Of a stretch of DNA of 64,000 bases, positions 33,810 to 42,083 are shown piece by piece. Made by a program: the position numbers and the translations under genes. Below the pieces are notes generated by a model that was given only the letters and a program-made list of their open reading frames with translations, was not told the DNA's origin and ran no database searches. The stretch is from Leeuwenhoekiella aequorea. Lineage in GTDB: Bacteria; Bacteroidota; Bacteroidia; Flavobacteriales; Flavobacteriaceae. Each line of letters opens with the position of its first letter. Within the stretch, counting starts at the first letter, position 1. The stretch lies in the NCBI RefSeq assembly GCF_004104375.1, contig NZ_QOVM01000001.1, positions 558,001 through 622,000 of the forward strand, given 5' to 3'.

Positions 33810-35141
33810 TTGAATATTTTAGAAAATAAAATAGACGTAAAACATACTTCCATATTGGTGATAAAATCAAAATTTCTTCTTTTCATTACTATTTTAGGTC
33901 TTTTAATTTATGTGTCTTTAACAGCTTGGGGTGTTGAGTCTAATACTCATTTAGAATCTACCTCAATCAATGACGCGATTAATCAGGCCAATAAAAAAGA
34001 AGAAGTTTCATTACATTTATTACGTAAAGAAATTTTAATCAAACATTTAGAAGCTTACTTTCAGGATGCGTTGGATGCACATTTAATTATAGGCGCAGGT
34101 GTGAGTATTGTATCTGGAGATTCAGTCTTATTTAATGGTGGATTTGGCAGGCGCAATTCAACTTTAAACGAGCGAGTTAATGCACAGACTGTTTTTAGGT
34201 TAGGATCGCTTTCAAAAGGTTTTACCGGTGTACTTGCAGGTATAGAAGTGCATAACGGAAATTTAAATTGGGAAGATAAACTAGCCGAGGCAATTCCTCA
34301 ATTTCATTTGAAGGATAAGGAAAATGAGGAAGCTATAACTTTATCCACAATTTTATCTCATACTACTGGAGTACCTTATCATTGTTATACAAACTTAGTA
34401 GAGGCGGGTTTGAGTATGTCTCAAATTGCCGAGCGGTTTGATATCATTAAAAGCACTTCAAAACCTGGTCAACTCTACAGTTATCAGAATGCAATGTTTG
34501 CTCTTAGTGGAGAGATGTTGCAAATAGCAACTGGTGACAATATGCACGAACTTCTTCAGAATAGAATATTCAATCCCTTAGATATGCAATTTGCGTCAAC
34601 AGATTATGACGCTCTGGTAGGAGGTACTAATTATGCATACCCGCACAAAAATACTGCTCAGGGATTTAAACCAATACCTGTAAATAAGAAATATTATAAC
34701 GCGATACCCGCAGGAGGTATTAACGCAAGTCCTGAAGATATGTCTAAGTGGATGCGTTTCTTATTAGGTTATAACGAATCTGTTTTGAGTAAAACAAATT
34801 TGCAAACCATATTTACACCTCAAATTGAAATGATTGAAGCGCGTAAATATTATCAGCGTTGGGAAGGCCACCTAAAATCTTCTTATGCTTATGGGTGGAG
34901 AATACATGAGTTTAAAGATAGTGCCACCGAAAAGAAAACCACGATGATACATCACGGAGGTTCTGTAAATAATTATAGAAATGAAATTGCATTGTACCCA
35001 GAAGAAGAATTGGGAATTTGTATTCTTTTTAATAGTATGACCCCATTGGCAACATCGGTGATTCCCGATGTGCACAAAATTGTAAGAAAGGTAATGCAGC
35101 AATCTCTAGCAGATTTTGAAAGAAATGCTGAATGTCTATAA
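33810..35141 (+). CDS. Serine hydrolase, class C beta-lactamase fold
   Basis: Protein of 443 aa with an N-terminal hydrophobic segment (about 19-41) that exports or anchors it. SLSK (in RLGSLSKGFTG) is the SxxK nucleophile motif, YSYQN gives the Tyr-x-Asn motif, and HHGGSVNNY is the KTG-equivalent. Such proteins are esterases, D-aminopeptidases or penicillin-binding-like enzymes; substrate unknown. The start is TTG 33810; GTG 33858 is possible. A weak hairpin (35146-35163) follows. The next 255 nt contain an inverted pair ATAAAAATCG/CGATTTTTAT but no gene. Confidence 0.88.
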   Translation: MNILENKIDVKHTSILVIKSKFLLFITILGLLIYVSLTAWGVESNTHLESTSINDAINQANKKEEVSLHLLRKEILIKHLEAYFQDALDAHLIIGAGVSIVSGDSVLFNGGFGRRNSTLNERVNAQTVFRLGSLSKGFTGVLAGIEVHNGNLNWEDKLAEAIPQFHLKDKENEEAITLSTILSHTTGVPYHCYTNLVEAGLSMSQIAERFDIIKSTSKPGQLYSYQNAMFALSGEMLQIATGDNMHELLQNRIFNPLDMQFASTDYDALVGGTNYAYPHKNTAQGFKPIPVNKKYYNAIPAGGINASPEDMSKWMRFLLGYNESVLSKTNLQTIFTPQIEMIEARKYYQRWEGHLKSSYAYGWRIHEFKDSATEKKTTMIHHGGSVNNYRNEIALYPEEELGICILFNSMTPLATSVIPDVHKIVRKVMQQSLADFERNAECL

Positions 35142-35396
35142 GTGCAAAAATTCTTGAATTTTTATTTTCACTCATCTACTATTTTAACATTTATTGGATT
35201 TTTGATTATGTAATATTTAAATCATTCGATAAAAATCGGCGTGTAGTTTAAATAATATTCAATTGATTGCGATTTTTATTAATTGATTCTTCTTCAAAAG
35301 GATTTATAGTTAATACGTATTTATAAGCGCCGCATATAATGTAATTTAGGCTTATTAGATATGATTTTTGTATTTTAAAAATCGAAATAAGAAATT

Positions 35397-36215
35397 ATGC
35401 AAAAACCAAATGAGCGTTTAAAAGGTCAAACAGCAATTGTTACTGGATCAAGTTCTGGAATTGGAGCTGCTGTAGCGCTGGCCCTTGGTAGAGATGGGGC
35501 TAACGTAGTAGTAAATTATAATTCATCAGATGAGGGAGCGCAAGAGATTGCTAAGCAGATTAATGATGATAACTTATGTGGTGAGGCAATTGTGGTAAAA
35601 TGCGATGTGAGCAAGGAGGAGGATGTGCAGAATATGTTTAAACAAACAATTGATAAATTTGGTACTGTAGATATTCTGGTTGCCAATGCAGGTCTGCAAA
35701 AAGACGCGCCACTCCATGAGATGACATTAGAAGATTGGCAACTGGTAATAGATGTTAATCTTACGGGACAATTTTTATGTGCTAGGGAAGCTTTGCGAGA
35801 ATTTATGAGAAGAGGCATGCGCCCAGAAGTTTCCAAGTCTCTTGGTAAGATAATTCATATGAGTTCGGTACATCAGATTATTCCTTGGGCTGGACATACT
35901 AATTATGCGGCCTCAAAGGGTGGACTGGTAATGCTTATGGAAAGTATTTGTCAGGAGTATGCACCTCTAAAAGTGCGATGTAATAGTATAGCTCCGGGAG
36001 CGATAAAAACTCCTATTAATAAAGAGGCTTGGGAAAGTGATGAGGCATTAGAAAAATTAAATAAGTTAATCCCCTATAAACGTATTGGTGTACCAGATGA
36101 TATAGGTAGTGCCACTGCATGGTTAGCTTCAGATGAGTCAGAATATATTAATGGCACTACACTCTATGTAGATGGAGGTATGACGTGCTATCCAGGATTT
36201 ACAACAAATGGTTAA
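35397..36215 (+). CDS. SDR-family oxidoreductase, glucose 1-dehydrogenase-like
   Basis: Protein of 272 aa, classical short-chain dehydrogenase. Cofactor motif TGSSSGIG (about 17-24), NAG in VANAGLQ, catalytic Ser in HMSSVHQI and YAASK, and the C-terminal LYVDGGMT. The overall sequence looks like bacterial glucose 1-dehydrogenases. It overlaps the glucosidase gene by 8 nt, so released glucose could be oxidised by this enzyme; that link is inferred. Confidence 0.88.
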   Translation: MQKPNERLKGQTAIVTGSSSGIGAAVALALGRDGANVVVNYNSSDEGAQEIAKQINDDNLCGEAIVVKCDVSKEEDVQNMFKQTIDKFGTVDILVANAGLQKDAPLHEMTLEDWQLVIDVNLTGQFLCAREALREFMRRGMRPEVSKSLGKIIHMSSVHQIIPWAGHTNYAASKGGLVMLMESICQEYAPLKVRCNSIAPGAIKTPINKEAWESDEALEKLNKLIPYKRIGVPDDIGSATAWLASDESEYINGTTLYVDGGMTCYPGFTTNG

Positions 36216-38844
36216 GAAAAATACAGAAGAACAAAAAAGGTTAGATGCTCATTATTCAAATAGGGAAGACTGGTTACACTGGGGACCTTACTTGAGTGAA
36301 AGGCAGTGGGGAACGGTTCGGGAAGATTATAGTGCAGAAGGAAATGCGTGGGGATATTTTACCCACGATCACGCAAGAAGCCGGGTCTATAGATGGGGTG
36401 AAGATGGTCTCGCGGGTTTTACAGATCGCTATTGTAATATATGTTTTGGGCTTGCGCTTTGGAATGGAAAAGATAAAATTTTAAAGGAGCGTTTGTATGG
36501 ATTGACAGGTCCTGAAGGGAATCATGGTGAAGATGTTAAAGAACTTTACTATTATTTAGAAAACACGCCTACTCACTCATACATGAAACATTTGTATAAG
36601 TATCCGCAAAAGGAATTTCCCTATGGAGAACTTATCAAATTAAATAAAAACAGAACTCGACAGGAGTTAGAGTACGAACTCTTAGATACAGGGATATTTA
36701 AAAAAAATGAATATTTTGATATAGTTACCGAATATGCCAAAGCAGGTCCTGAGGATATGTGCATCAAAATTTCCGTAACTAATAGAAATTCAAGGGCTGC
36801 AGAATTACATGTGTTACCAACACTTTGGGTTCGTAATTTTTGGGATTTTAGAGAAATGCCATTTAAGCCATCTATAACCAAAACTAAGACTCGCAAAAAT
36901 CCTTCGGTTCATATAAAACATCCTTATACAGGAGAATACAAGTTTTACTTTCAGAAACCAGACCATTTACTGTTTACTGAAAATGAAACTAATGAAGAAA
37001 AGCTTTATCTCCAGCCTAACGATCATCCTTATAAGAAAGACTTTTTTCATAATACGGTTGTAAAAAATGATTACCGACTCAGTAAAAAGAAGCAGGAGGG
37101 AACAAAATTTGCCCCGCATTATAAACGTAAATTAAAAGGTGGTGAGACTGTTGTGTTCAAACTTCGTCTTACTAAAGAAGAGCCTAAAGATGCTTTTGAT
37201 AAAAATTTTGATAAAGTTTTTGAGGACCGAATTCGAGAGTGTGCTGAATTTTACGACGGAATAAAATCTGTTGAGAATCCTGAAGCTAAGAAAATACAAC
37301 GACAAGCTTTTGCCGGTTTATTATGGTCTAAGCAATATTATAATTACGAGGTCGAACAATGGTTAAAAGGAGATCCTAAAGTTTCTACGCCTCCAAAAGA
37401 ACGTCGCAATGGGCGTAATAACAACTGGCGAACTTTACGTAATCACGATATTCATCTGATGCCAGATGCCTGGGAATATCCTTGGTATGCCGCGTGGGAT
37501 AGTGCATTTCACTGCATTACGATGGCTTATATAGATCCTGATTTTGCAAAGAAGCAACTTTTGCTTTTTACCAAAGAGTGGTATATGGCTCCTAATGGCC
37601 AAATTCCAGCATATGAATGGAATTTTAGTGATGTGAATCCGCCTACTCAGGCATTTGCAGCATTACAAATATTTAAAATTGAACGCGATAGTGCAGGTAA
37701 ATCAGATATCGATTTTCTCAAACGTATATTTAATAAGCTTTCACTCAATTTTACATGGTGGGTAAATCAAGAAGATAGAAAACAGAATAATGTCTTCCAA
37801 GGTGGTTTTCTTGGTCTGGATAATATTGGGGTTTTTGATCGTAGTAGTGGTATACCGGGTAATGCACATTTAGAGCAGGTAGATGGTACTTCGTGGATGG
37901 CGCTGTACTGTCTAAATATGTTAGAAATAAGTATAAAAATAGCCTTAGTAGATAGCTCTTATGAGGAAATGTGTACTAAGTATTTTGGACACTTCATTTT
38001 TATAGCAGAGGCTCTCAATAAACGCAGTGAGGAGTATGAAGGTATTTGGGATGAAAAGGAAGGCTTCTTTTATGATAACCTAGTTTTTCAAGATGGCACT
38101 TCACAACCTATAAAAGTGCGTTCTATTGTAGGGATGATGTCACTTGTTGCGGTACTCCACATATCTCAAGAGACTTTAGACAGACTACCTAATTTTAAAT
38201 ACAGTGTTGACTGGTTTAGAAAATATCGTATGAAGAATCTAAAATATATGGTTATTCAAGAGTTTTCTGATGAATCTGATCTTTTACTAGCATTGGTACC
38301 TAAAGAGAGGTTAGAGATATTATTGCAAACTATGTTTGATGAAAAAGAATTTTTGAGTAATCAGGGTATACGTTCTTTATCTAAAATACATGAACAGACT
38401 TACACAATCAACATAGCCAATATTAGCTACGATATCAAGTATGAGCCTGCAGAATCTGAGTCATCTATGTTTGGTGGTAACTCAAACTGGCGTGGGCCTG
38501 TTTGGATGCCTTTTAATTATTTATTTACTACTGCTCTAAAAGAATTTAGAGATTATTATGGTAGTGCACTAGAGCTAGAGTATCCTACTGGTAGTGGTAA
38601 TATTGCGAGTCTTGAAACCATACGCAAAGATCTTATGAGTCGTCTAATAAGTATTTTTCAGGAAGATGAAAATGGTGACAGACCTGTTAATGCTCTGCAT
38701 AAAGAAACTTACAGAGATCCCCATTTTAAAGATCTTATTTTATTCTATGAATATTTTCATGGGGATAATGGTAGAGGGATAGGTGCAAGTCATCAAACAG
38801 GGTGGACATCATTAGTAGCAAATATGATTCACGAGATTTATTGA
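36208..38844 (+). CDS. GH63/MGH1-like glucosidase
   Basis: Protein of 878 aa without signal peptide, so cytoplasmic. The N-terminal part (about 1-350; LSERQWGTVREDYSAEGNAWGYF, YRWGEDGLAGFTDRYCNICF) is a beta domain; the C-terminal part is an (alpha/alpha)6 barrel with WYAAWDSAFHCITMAYIDPDFA (candidate acid Asp), EWNFSDVNPPTQA and GGNSNWRGPVWMPFNYLF (family motif WRGPVW). This matches the long GH63-like proteins annotated as glucosidase; characterised relatives act on alpha-glucosides or glucosyl/mannosyl-glycerate. Coupled to the SDR gene. Substrate not proven. Confidence 0.88.
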   Translation: MVKKNTEEQKRLDAHYSNREDWLHWGPYLSERQWGTVREDYSAEGNAWGYFTHDHARSRVYRWGEDGLAGFTDRYCNICFGLALWNGKDKILKERLYGLTGPEGNHGEDVKELYYYLENTPTHSYMKHLYKYPQKEFPYGELIKLNKNRTRQELEYELLDTGIFKKNEYFDIVTEYAKAGPEDMCIKISVTNRNSRAAELHVLPTLWVRNFWDFREMPFKPSITKTKTRKNPSVHIKHPYTGEYKFYFQKPDHLLFTENETNEEKLYLQPNDHPYKKDFFHNTVVKNDYRLSKKKQEGTKFAPHYKRKLKGGETVVFKLRLTKEEPKDAFDKNFDKVFEDRIRECAEFYDGIKSVENPEAKKIQRQAFAGLLWSKQYYNYEVEQWLKGDPKVSTPPKERRNGRNNNWRTLRNHDIHLMPDAWEYPWYAAWDSAFHCITMAYIDPDFAKKQLLLFTKEWYMAPNGQIPAYEWNFSDVNPPTQAFAALQIFKIERDSAGKSDIDFLKRIFNKLSLNFTWWVNQEDRKQNNVFQGGFLGLDNIGVFDRSSGIPGNAHLEQVDGTSWMALYCLNMLEISIKIALVDSSYEEMCTKYFGHFIFIAEALNKRSEEYEGIWDEKEGFFYDNLVFQDGTSQPIKVRSIVGMMSLVAVLHISQETLDRLPNFKYSVDWFRKYRMKNLKYMVIQEFSDESDLLLALVPKERLEILLQTMFDEKEFLSNQGIRSLSKIHEQTYTINIANISYDIKYEPAESESSMFGGNSNWRGPVWMPFNYLFTTALKEFRDYYGSALELEYPTGSGNIASLETIRKDLMSRLISIFQEDENGDRPVNALHKETYRDPHFKDLILFYEYFHGDNGRGIGASHQTGWTSLVANMIHEIY

Positions 38845-38853
38845 ATCTAAAAA

Positions 38854-39300
38854 ATGATGAAATATATATTTATTACACTACTAGCGTTATTAACCATGCA
38901 GATAGCCGAAGCACAGGAGTTTAAGTTTAATAAAGATCACGATGCACTTTTAGTAAAGGATTTGGATAAATCTGCACAATTCTATGCCGAGGTTCTAGGG
39001 TTGAAGGAAATTGATAATGCAGGACTAGGACCTAAATTTAGATGGTTTGAACTTGAAAATAAAGTTCAAATACACCTTATCGAAAGTAGTGAGCAATTTA
39101 CACCACATAAAGGAGTTCACTTAGCACTCAATATTGATGATCTCGAAAATTATATGAAGTTTTTGAAGGAAGCGAATGTTCCATTTGAGAATTGGCAAGG
39201 AGAAAAAAACAAGACTAACACAAGACCCGATGGGGTAAAGCAAATCTATTTCACAGATCCTGATGGATATTGGATTGAAGTAAACAACAATACACTTTAG
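38854..39300 (+). CDS. Exported VOC/glyoxalase-domain protein
   Basis: Protein of 148 aa with a clear signal peptide (MMKYIFITLLALLTMQIAEAQ) and one vicinal-oxygen-chelate domain: KDLDKSAQFYAEVLGLKE, HLALNIDDLENYMKFL, and YFTDPDGYWIEVNN with a metal-ligand Glu. Most glyoxalases are cytoplasmic, so export is noteworthy. Nine nt after the glucosidase; terminator follows at 39318. Function unknown. Confidence 0.85.
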   Translation: MMKYIFITLLALLTMQIAEAQEFKFNKDHDALLVKDLDKSAQFYAEVLGLKEIDNAGLGPKFRWFELENKVQIHLIESSEQFTPHKGVHLALNIDDLENYMKFLKEANVPFENWQGEKNKTNTRPDGVKQIYFTDPDGYWIEVNNNTL

Positions 39301-39317
39301 TTTTAATTCAAAATCTT

Positions 39318-39353
39318 AAAAACTGATTGATTTAAGATCAATCAGTTTTTTTA
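39318..39353 (+). terminator. Terminator of the SDR-glucosidase-VOC unit
   Basis: A perfect 14-bp stem (AAAAACTGATTGAT / ATCAATCAGTTTTT) with TTAAG loop and T-run. Confidence 0.93.
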
Positions 39354-39405
39354 TGCCGTAATAATAGGTTACCCTAATAATTATTAATTATAGAGAGTGG
39401 TCATC

Positions 39406-39429
39406 AAAAGCCCGTTACTTTCGGGTTTT
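39406..39429. other. Short CCCG/CGGG hairpin
   Basis: AAAAG-CCCG ... CGGG-TTTT with a 7-nt loop; terminator-like but weak. It lies in the otherwise gene-free 39301-39691 interval, between the terminator at 39318 and the small-RNA candidate. Confidence 0.35.
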
Positions 39430-39552
39430 GTCTAACGACCTTCAGGTTAGCTGATTATTAGATTAAAATATTTACTAATAGGAAGTAACTACCGAAATAT
39501 GAAACTGCTTGAAAATTTTTAATAATTATCAGTAATAATTATACAAATATTT

Positions 39553-39560
39553 TATTTTTG
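39553..39560 (+). promoter_or_regulatory. -7 box of candidate small RNA
   Basis: TATTTTTG followed by C matches TAnnTTTG(C). No TTTG at -33. It would start transcription near 39566, in a region without any ORF. Confidence 0.45.
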
Positions 39561-39565
39561 CATAA

Positions 39566-39690
39566 AATTTTAAAATCGGGAAAACTTCTAAAAATTTTTA
39601 AAGTCTTTGCCGGAATAGGGTTTAGGGACTCGTTCAGAGATGAACATTATTTTCTGGCAATTTAAGCCCCCGAGAGGGGGCTTTCTCTTG
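39566..39690 (+). ncRNA. Candidate structured small RNA
   Basis: About 120 nt with no ORF, bounded by a -7 box (39553) and a GC-rich terminator hairpin (AAGCCCCC/GGGGGCTT, 39664-39683). Inside, TTGCCGGAA (39607-39615) pairs with TTCTGGCAA (39652-39660), 9 bp with one G-U, enclosing a GTTC-AGAGAT-GAAC hairpin. I do not recognise a known family; SRP, tmRNA and RNase P signatures are absent. The start is a guess from the promoter. Confidence 0.45.
39664..39683. terminator. GC-rich terminator hairpin
   Basis: AAGCCCCC, GAGA loop, GGGGGCTT; 8-bp stem with tetraloop. It lies directly downstream of the minus-strand membrane endonuclease gene (its stop is at 39692) and at the end of the candidate plus-strand RNA, so it may serve both. 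Confidence 0.75.
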
Positions 39691-39691
39691 A

Positions 39692-40741
39692 TTATTCTGC
39701 GCTTTCGAGTCCTTCATTTATGCGCTCTTCAATCTCTTCATTGATTTCTTCATCCAGTTCCGGATTTTCTAAAATCTCTCCGGTTTCTAACCAAAATGTA
39801 AAAAACATAGGGTAATGATCTGATCCTATATGTTCTAGTCGTTGCATTTTGTCTACAACTACATCTTCAGAATGAAAAAGATGATCTATAGGGAATCTCA
39901 AATACCAGTAGTCTGCGTGAAATGTAGGGAATAAACCACGACCTATTCTAGGATCTATTAAGCCAGTCATCTTTGCAAATAATCTGCTTACCCGCGACCA
40001 AACTACATCGTTTAAATCTCCACAAACAATTACCGGACTCTCTAATTCACGTACAGCTTTACCTATTATTAAAAGCTCTGCGTCACGCTCTTCAGAGGTT
40101 TCATTTTCGGTAGGGCTAGGTGGTGCAGGATGTACACAAATTAGATTAATGAACTTATTTTTAGAATAGTAGACTTTTGTGAAAATTGATGGAATATCTT
40201 TTTCAACCAGATAATTTATTTGTGTGTCTGCCAGCTCATATTTGCTGTAAAGATGCATTCCATAGAAATTATCTAAAGGCACCGGTACAATGAAAGGATA
40301 ATCTGCTTCTATAGATTTGAGTCCATTTTCCCAATTTTTGTCCGTTTCCATAACAAGAAGCAGATCTGGATTTAGATGAGTTACTTGTTTTTTAAGTTTA
40401 TCATAATCTGTATTTGTTTGTAATACATTAGAAGTGAGTAAACTTATTTGTTGCAAGCTATCAGGATTTTTTGGTTTTTTATCCCGTATGGGGTAATAAT
40501 GAGAGTAAGGAAATACCTTGTAAATTTGAAATATCAAAGTGGCAAATAGACCTATGGTAACACAATATTCCCAGATTTCTATAGGAAATGAAAAAGCAAA
40601 TATCAAAGCGAGAACTAGCATTTGCAGGAAACTTGTTTGAACACGTATAAAATCCCAGCCTCGTATAATCCAGTGAGTACCTTGCGTAAGTGGCAGTAAC
40701 GCAATTAGAATTAGAAATAATGCAAGAGCGTAAAATACCAT
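39692..40741 (-). CDS. Membrane-anchored endonuclease/exonuclease/phosphatase-family protein
   Basis: Protein of 349 aa. Two or three N-terminal membrane helices (about 1-20, 35-55, 55-80) are followed by an EEP domain: SLLTSNVLQTN, LLLVMETDKNW (metal-binding Glu), CVHPAPPSP, VIVCGDLNDVVWS and the terminal HIGSDHYPMFF (catalytic Asp-His). The C-terminus is a run of Glu-rich residues. Substrate may be a nucleic acid, phosphoester or lipid. It follows gldA by 3 nt. Confidence 0.85.
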   Translation of the reverse strand: MVFYALALFLILIALLPLTQGTHWIIRGWDFIRVQTSFLQMLVLALIFAFSFPIEIWEYCVTIGLFATLIFQIYKVFPYSHYYPIRDKKPKNPDSLQQISLLTSNVLQTNTDYDKLKKQVTHLNPDLLLVMETDKNWENGLKSIEADYPFIVPVPLDNFYGMHLYSKYELADTQINYLVEKDIPSIFTKVYYSKNKFINLICVHPAPPSPTENETSEERDAELLIIGKAVRELESPVIVCGDLNDVVWSRVSRLFAKMTGLIDPRIGRGLFPTFHADYWYLRFPIDHLFHSEDVVVDKMQRLEHIGSDHYPMFFTFWLETGEILENPELDEEINEEIEERINEGLESAE

Positions 40742-40743
40742 AT

Positions 40744-41640
40744 TTAGTTACTAGTGAGTTGTTGAAAAAGTTGTTCTAGAGATCTATTTTTCTTAACGAG
40801 CTGTAAAATTTTTAGTCCGTTATCATGGGCAAAATCAAATATTGCGGGCCGCATATCTATTGAAGATGAAAAGGTAATTTCATAAACAAAACCTCTTGTG
40901 TTTTTGACCGCTGTAGCTTTATTGAATTGCATTAGGGCAATTTCTTCGATACGATAATCAAATTCTACTTCAATTATTTGTTCATTTTCATCTCGCAGAT
41001 TCTCCATCTTTTTATCTGCTACGATTTTGCCTTTATTAATTATAATGACACGATCACATATCGCTTCAACCTCTTGCATAATATGAGTTGAAAGTAGAAC
41101 AGTCTTAGTCTTACCTATATTTTTTATGAGCGCTCTAATTTCTTTAAGTTGATTAGGATCTAAGCCAGTTGTGGGTTCATCCAGAATAAGAACTTCAGGA
41201 TCATTAATGAGCGCAGCTGCAAGCCCTACGCGTTGTTTGTATCCTTTACTTAAGTGCTTTATTTTCTTAGTCATTTCTGGCGTTAATCCGGTAAGTGTTA
41301 TGACTTCATTAATGCGCGATAGGGAAGCACTATTCAATTCTGCCTGAAACTTGAGATATTCTCTCACATACATTTCAGGATAAAGGGGATTGCTTTCGGC
41401 TAAATATCCTATGCTTTTTTGTACATCAAGACTTTGTGTTTGAGTTGAGAAGTTATTAACAAGAGCTTCACCAGATGTAGGTTTTAAGTAGGTTGTCAAG
41501 ATTTTCATCAGGGTGCTTTTTCCGGCACCATTAGGACCTAAAAATCCGGTAATCTCTCCTTTTCGAATAGTAAAACTAATAGAATCAAGGGCAATTTGCT
41601 TTCCGTAATTTTTTGTGATAGTAGTTACAGAGATGGACAT
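40744..41640 (-). CDS. gldA: Gliding-motility ABC ATPase GldA
   Basis: Protein of 298 aa. Walker A GPNGAGKST near residue 35-43, signature LSKGYKQRVGLAAAL, Walker B VLILDEPTTGLDPNQ, H-loop STHIMQEVEAI, and a C-terminal domain ending LEQLFQQLTSN as in GldA. In Flavobacterium, GldA works with GldF and GldG and is needed for gliding; gldFG are not in this window. GldB and GldC are encoded at 59.8-61.1 kb. Confidence 0.88.
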   Translation of the reverse strand: MSISVTTITKNYGKQIALDSISFTIRKGEITGFLGPNGAGKSTLMKILTTYLKPTSGEALVNNFSTQTQSLDVQKSIGYLAESNPLYPEMYVREYLKFQAELNSASLSRINEVITLTGLTPEMTKKIKHLSKGYKQRVGLAAALINDPEVLILDEPTTGLDPNQLKEIRALIKNIGKTKTVLLSTHIMQEVEAICDRVIIINKGKIVADKKMENLRDENEQIIEVEFDYRIEEIALMQFNKATAVKNTRGFVYEITFSSSIDMRPAIFDFAHDNGLKILQLVKKNRSLEQLFQQLTSN

Positions 41641-41916
41641 AGGTTACACATATTAGTTTGCTTGAGGGGCTAAAATTAAACAAATAGCAGACAGGCATCT
41701 CTTTCTAAATGCTTAAAATATCATTGTTAATGTAAAATGGATGAACTAAAAGACTTCTACAAAATGTTATCTTTAAAAAATGGTTGCTTTTAAAAGGTCT
41801 TATTTAATTTCGTTTAAAGAAAGTAGCTATTTAATTGAATATCTGTAAAAGTTATTTGTATTTAAGTGGGTTCCTAATTATTTAATTACTTTAGCAACGT
41901 AAAACAGAAACAATAC
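41641..41916. other. Gene-free region upstream of pheA leader
   Basis: Together with the leader, a 443-nt interval between divergent gldA and pheA. AT-rich. A TTTG near 41853 and TACTTTAG near 41889 resemble promoter elements, but their spacing (about 28 nt) is too long for a confident call. No other structure seen. Confidence 0.5.
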
Positions 41917-41988
41917 ATGTTAAACGTACCTTATTTTTATAGCCGTTATTACTTCTTTTTCTTTATTAGAGAAACGGGACCGCTATAA
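41917..41988 (+). CDS. Phe/Tyr-rich leader peptide of the aromatic operon
   Basis: ATG to TAA encoding 23 residues. It contains PYFY (5-8) and then YYFFFF (11-16): five Phe and four Tyr among 23, with the last codons (TGPL) lying inside the 5' arm of the antiterminator. It sits 95 nt before pheA. Ribosome stalling at the Tyr/Phe block when charged tRNA-Phe or tRNA-Tyr is scarce would leave the antiterminator arm free. This is the arrangement of classical attenuation leader peptides (pheL, trpL). Confidence 0.85.
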   Translation: MLNVPYFYSRYYFFFFIRETGPL

Positions 41989-42020
41989 GCATATAGTATT
42001 GATATATCATATAGGTCCCG
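41975..42020 (+). promoter_or_regulatory. Antiterminator stem of the aromatic attenuator
   Basis: CGGGACC (41975-41981) pairs with GGTCCCG (42014-42020), 7 bp. The 3' arm shares TCCCG with the terminator stem, so the two structures exclude each other. The 5' arm lies at the end of the leader ORF, seven bases before its stop codon, where a ribosome that finishes the leader would cover it. Confidence 0.8.
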
Positions 42021-42046
42021 ATTTAAATTAAATCGGGATTTTTTTT
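42016..42046 (+). terminator. Attenuator terminator before pheA
   Basis: TCCCGATTTA (42016-42025) and TAAATCGGGA (42029-42038) form a 10-bp stem, followed by eight T residues (42039-42046). It ends 37 nt before the pheA start, so it can act only as a premature terminator. Confidence 0.93.
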
Positions 42047-42083
42047 GTTATAAACTGAACGTAAATATTTTAATCAAGCGCAC

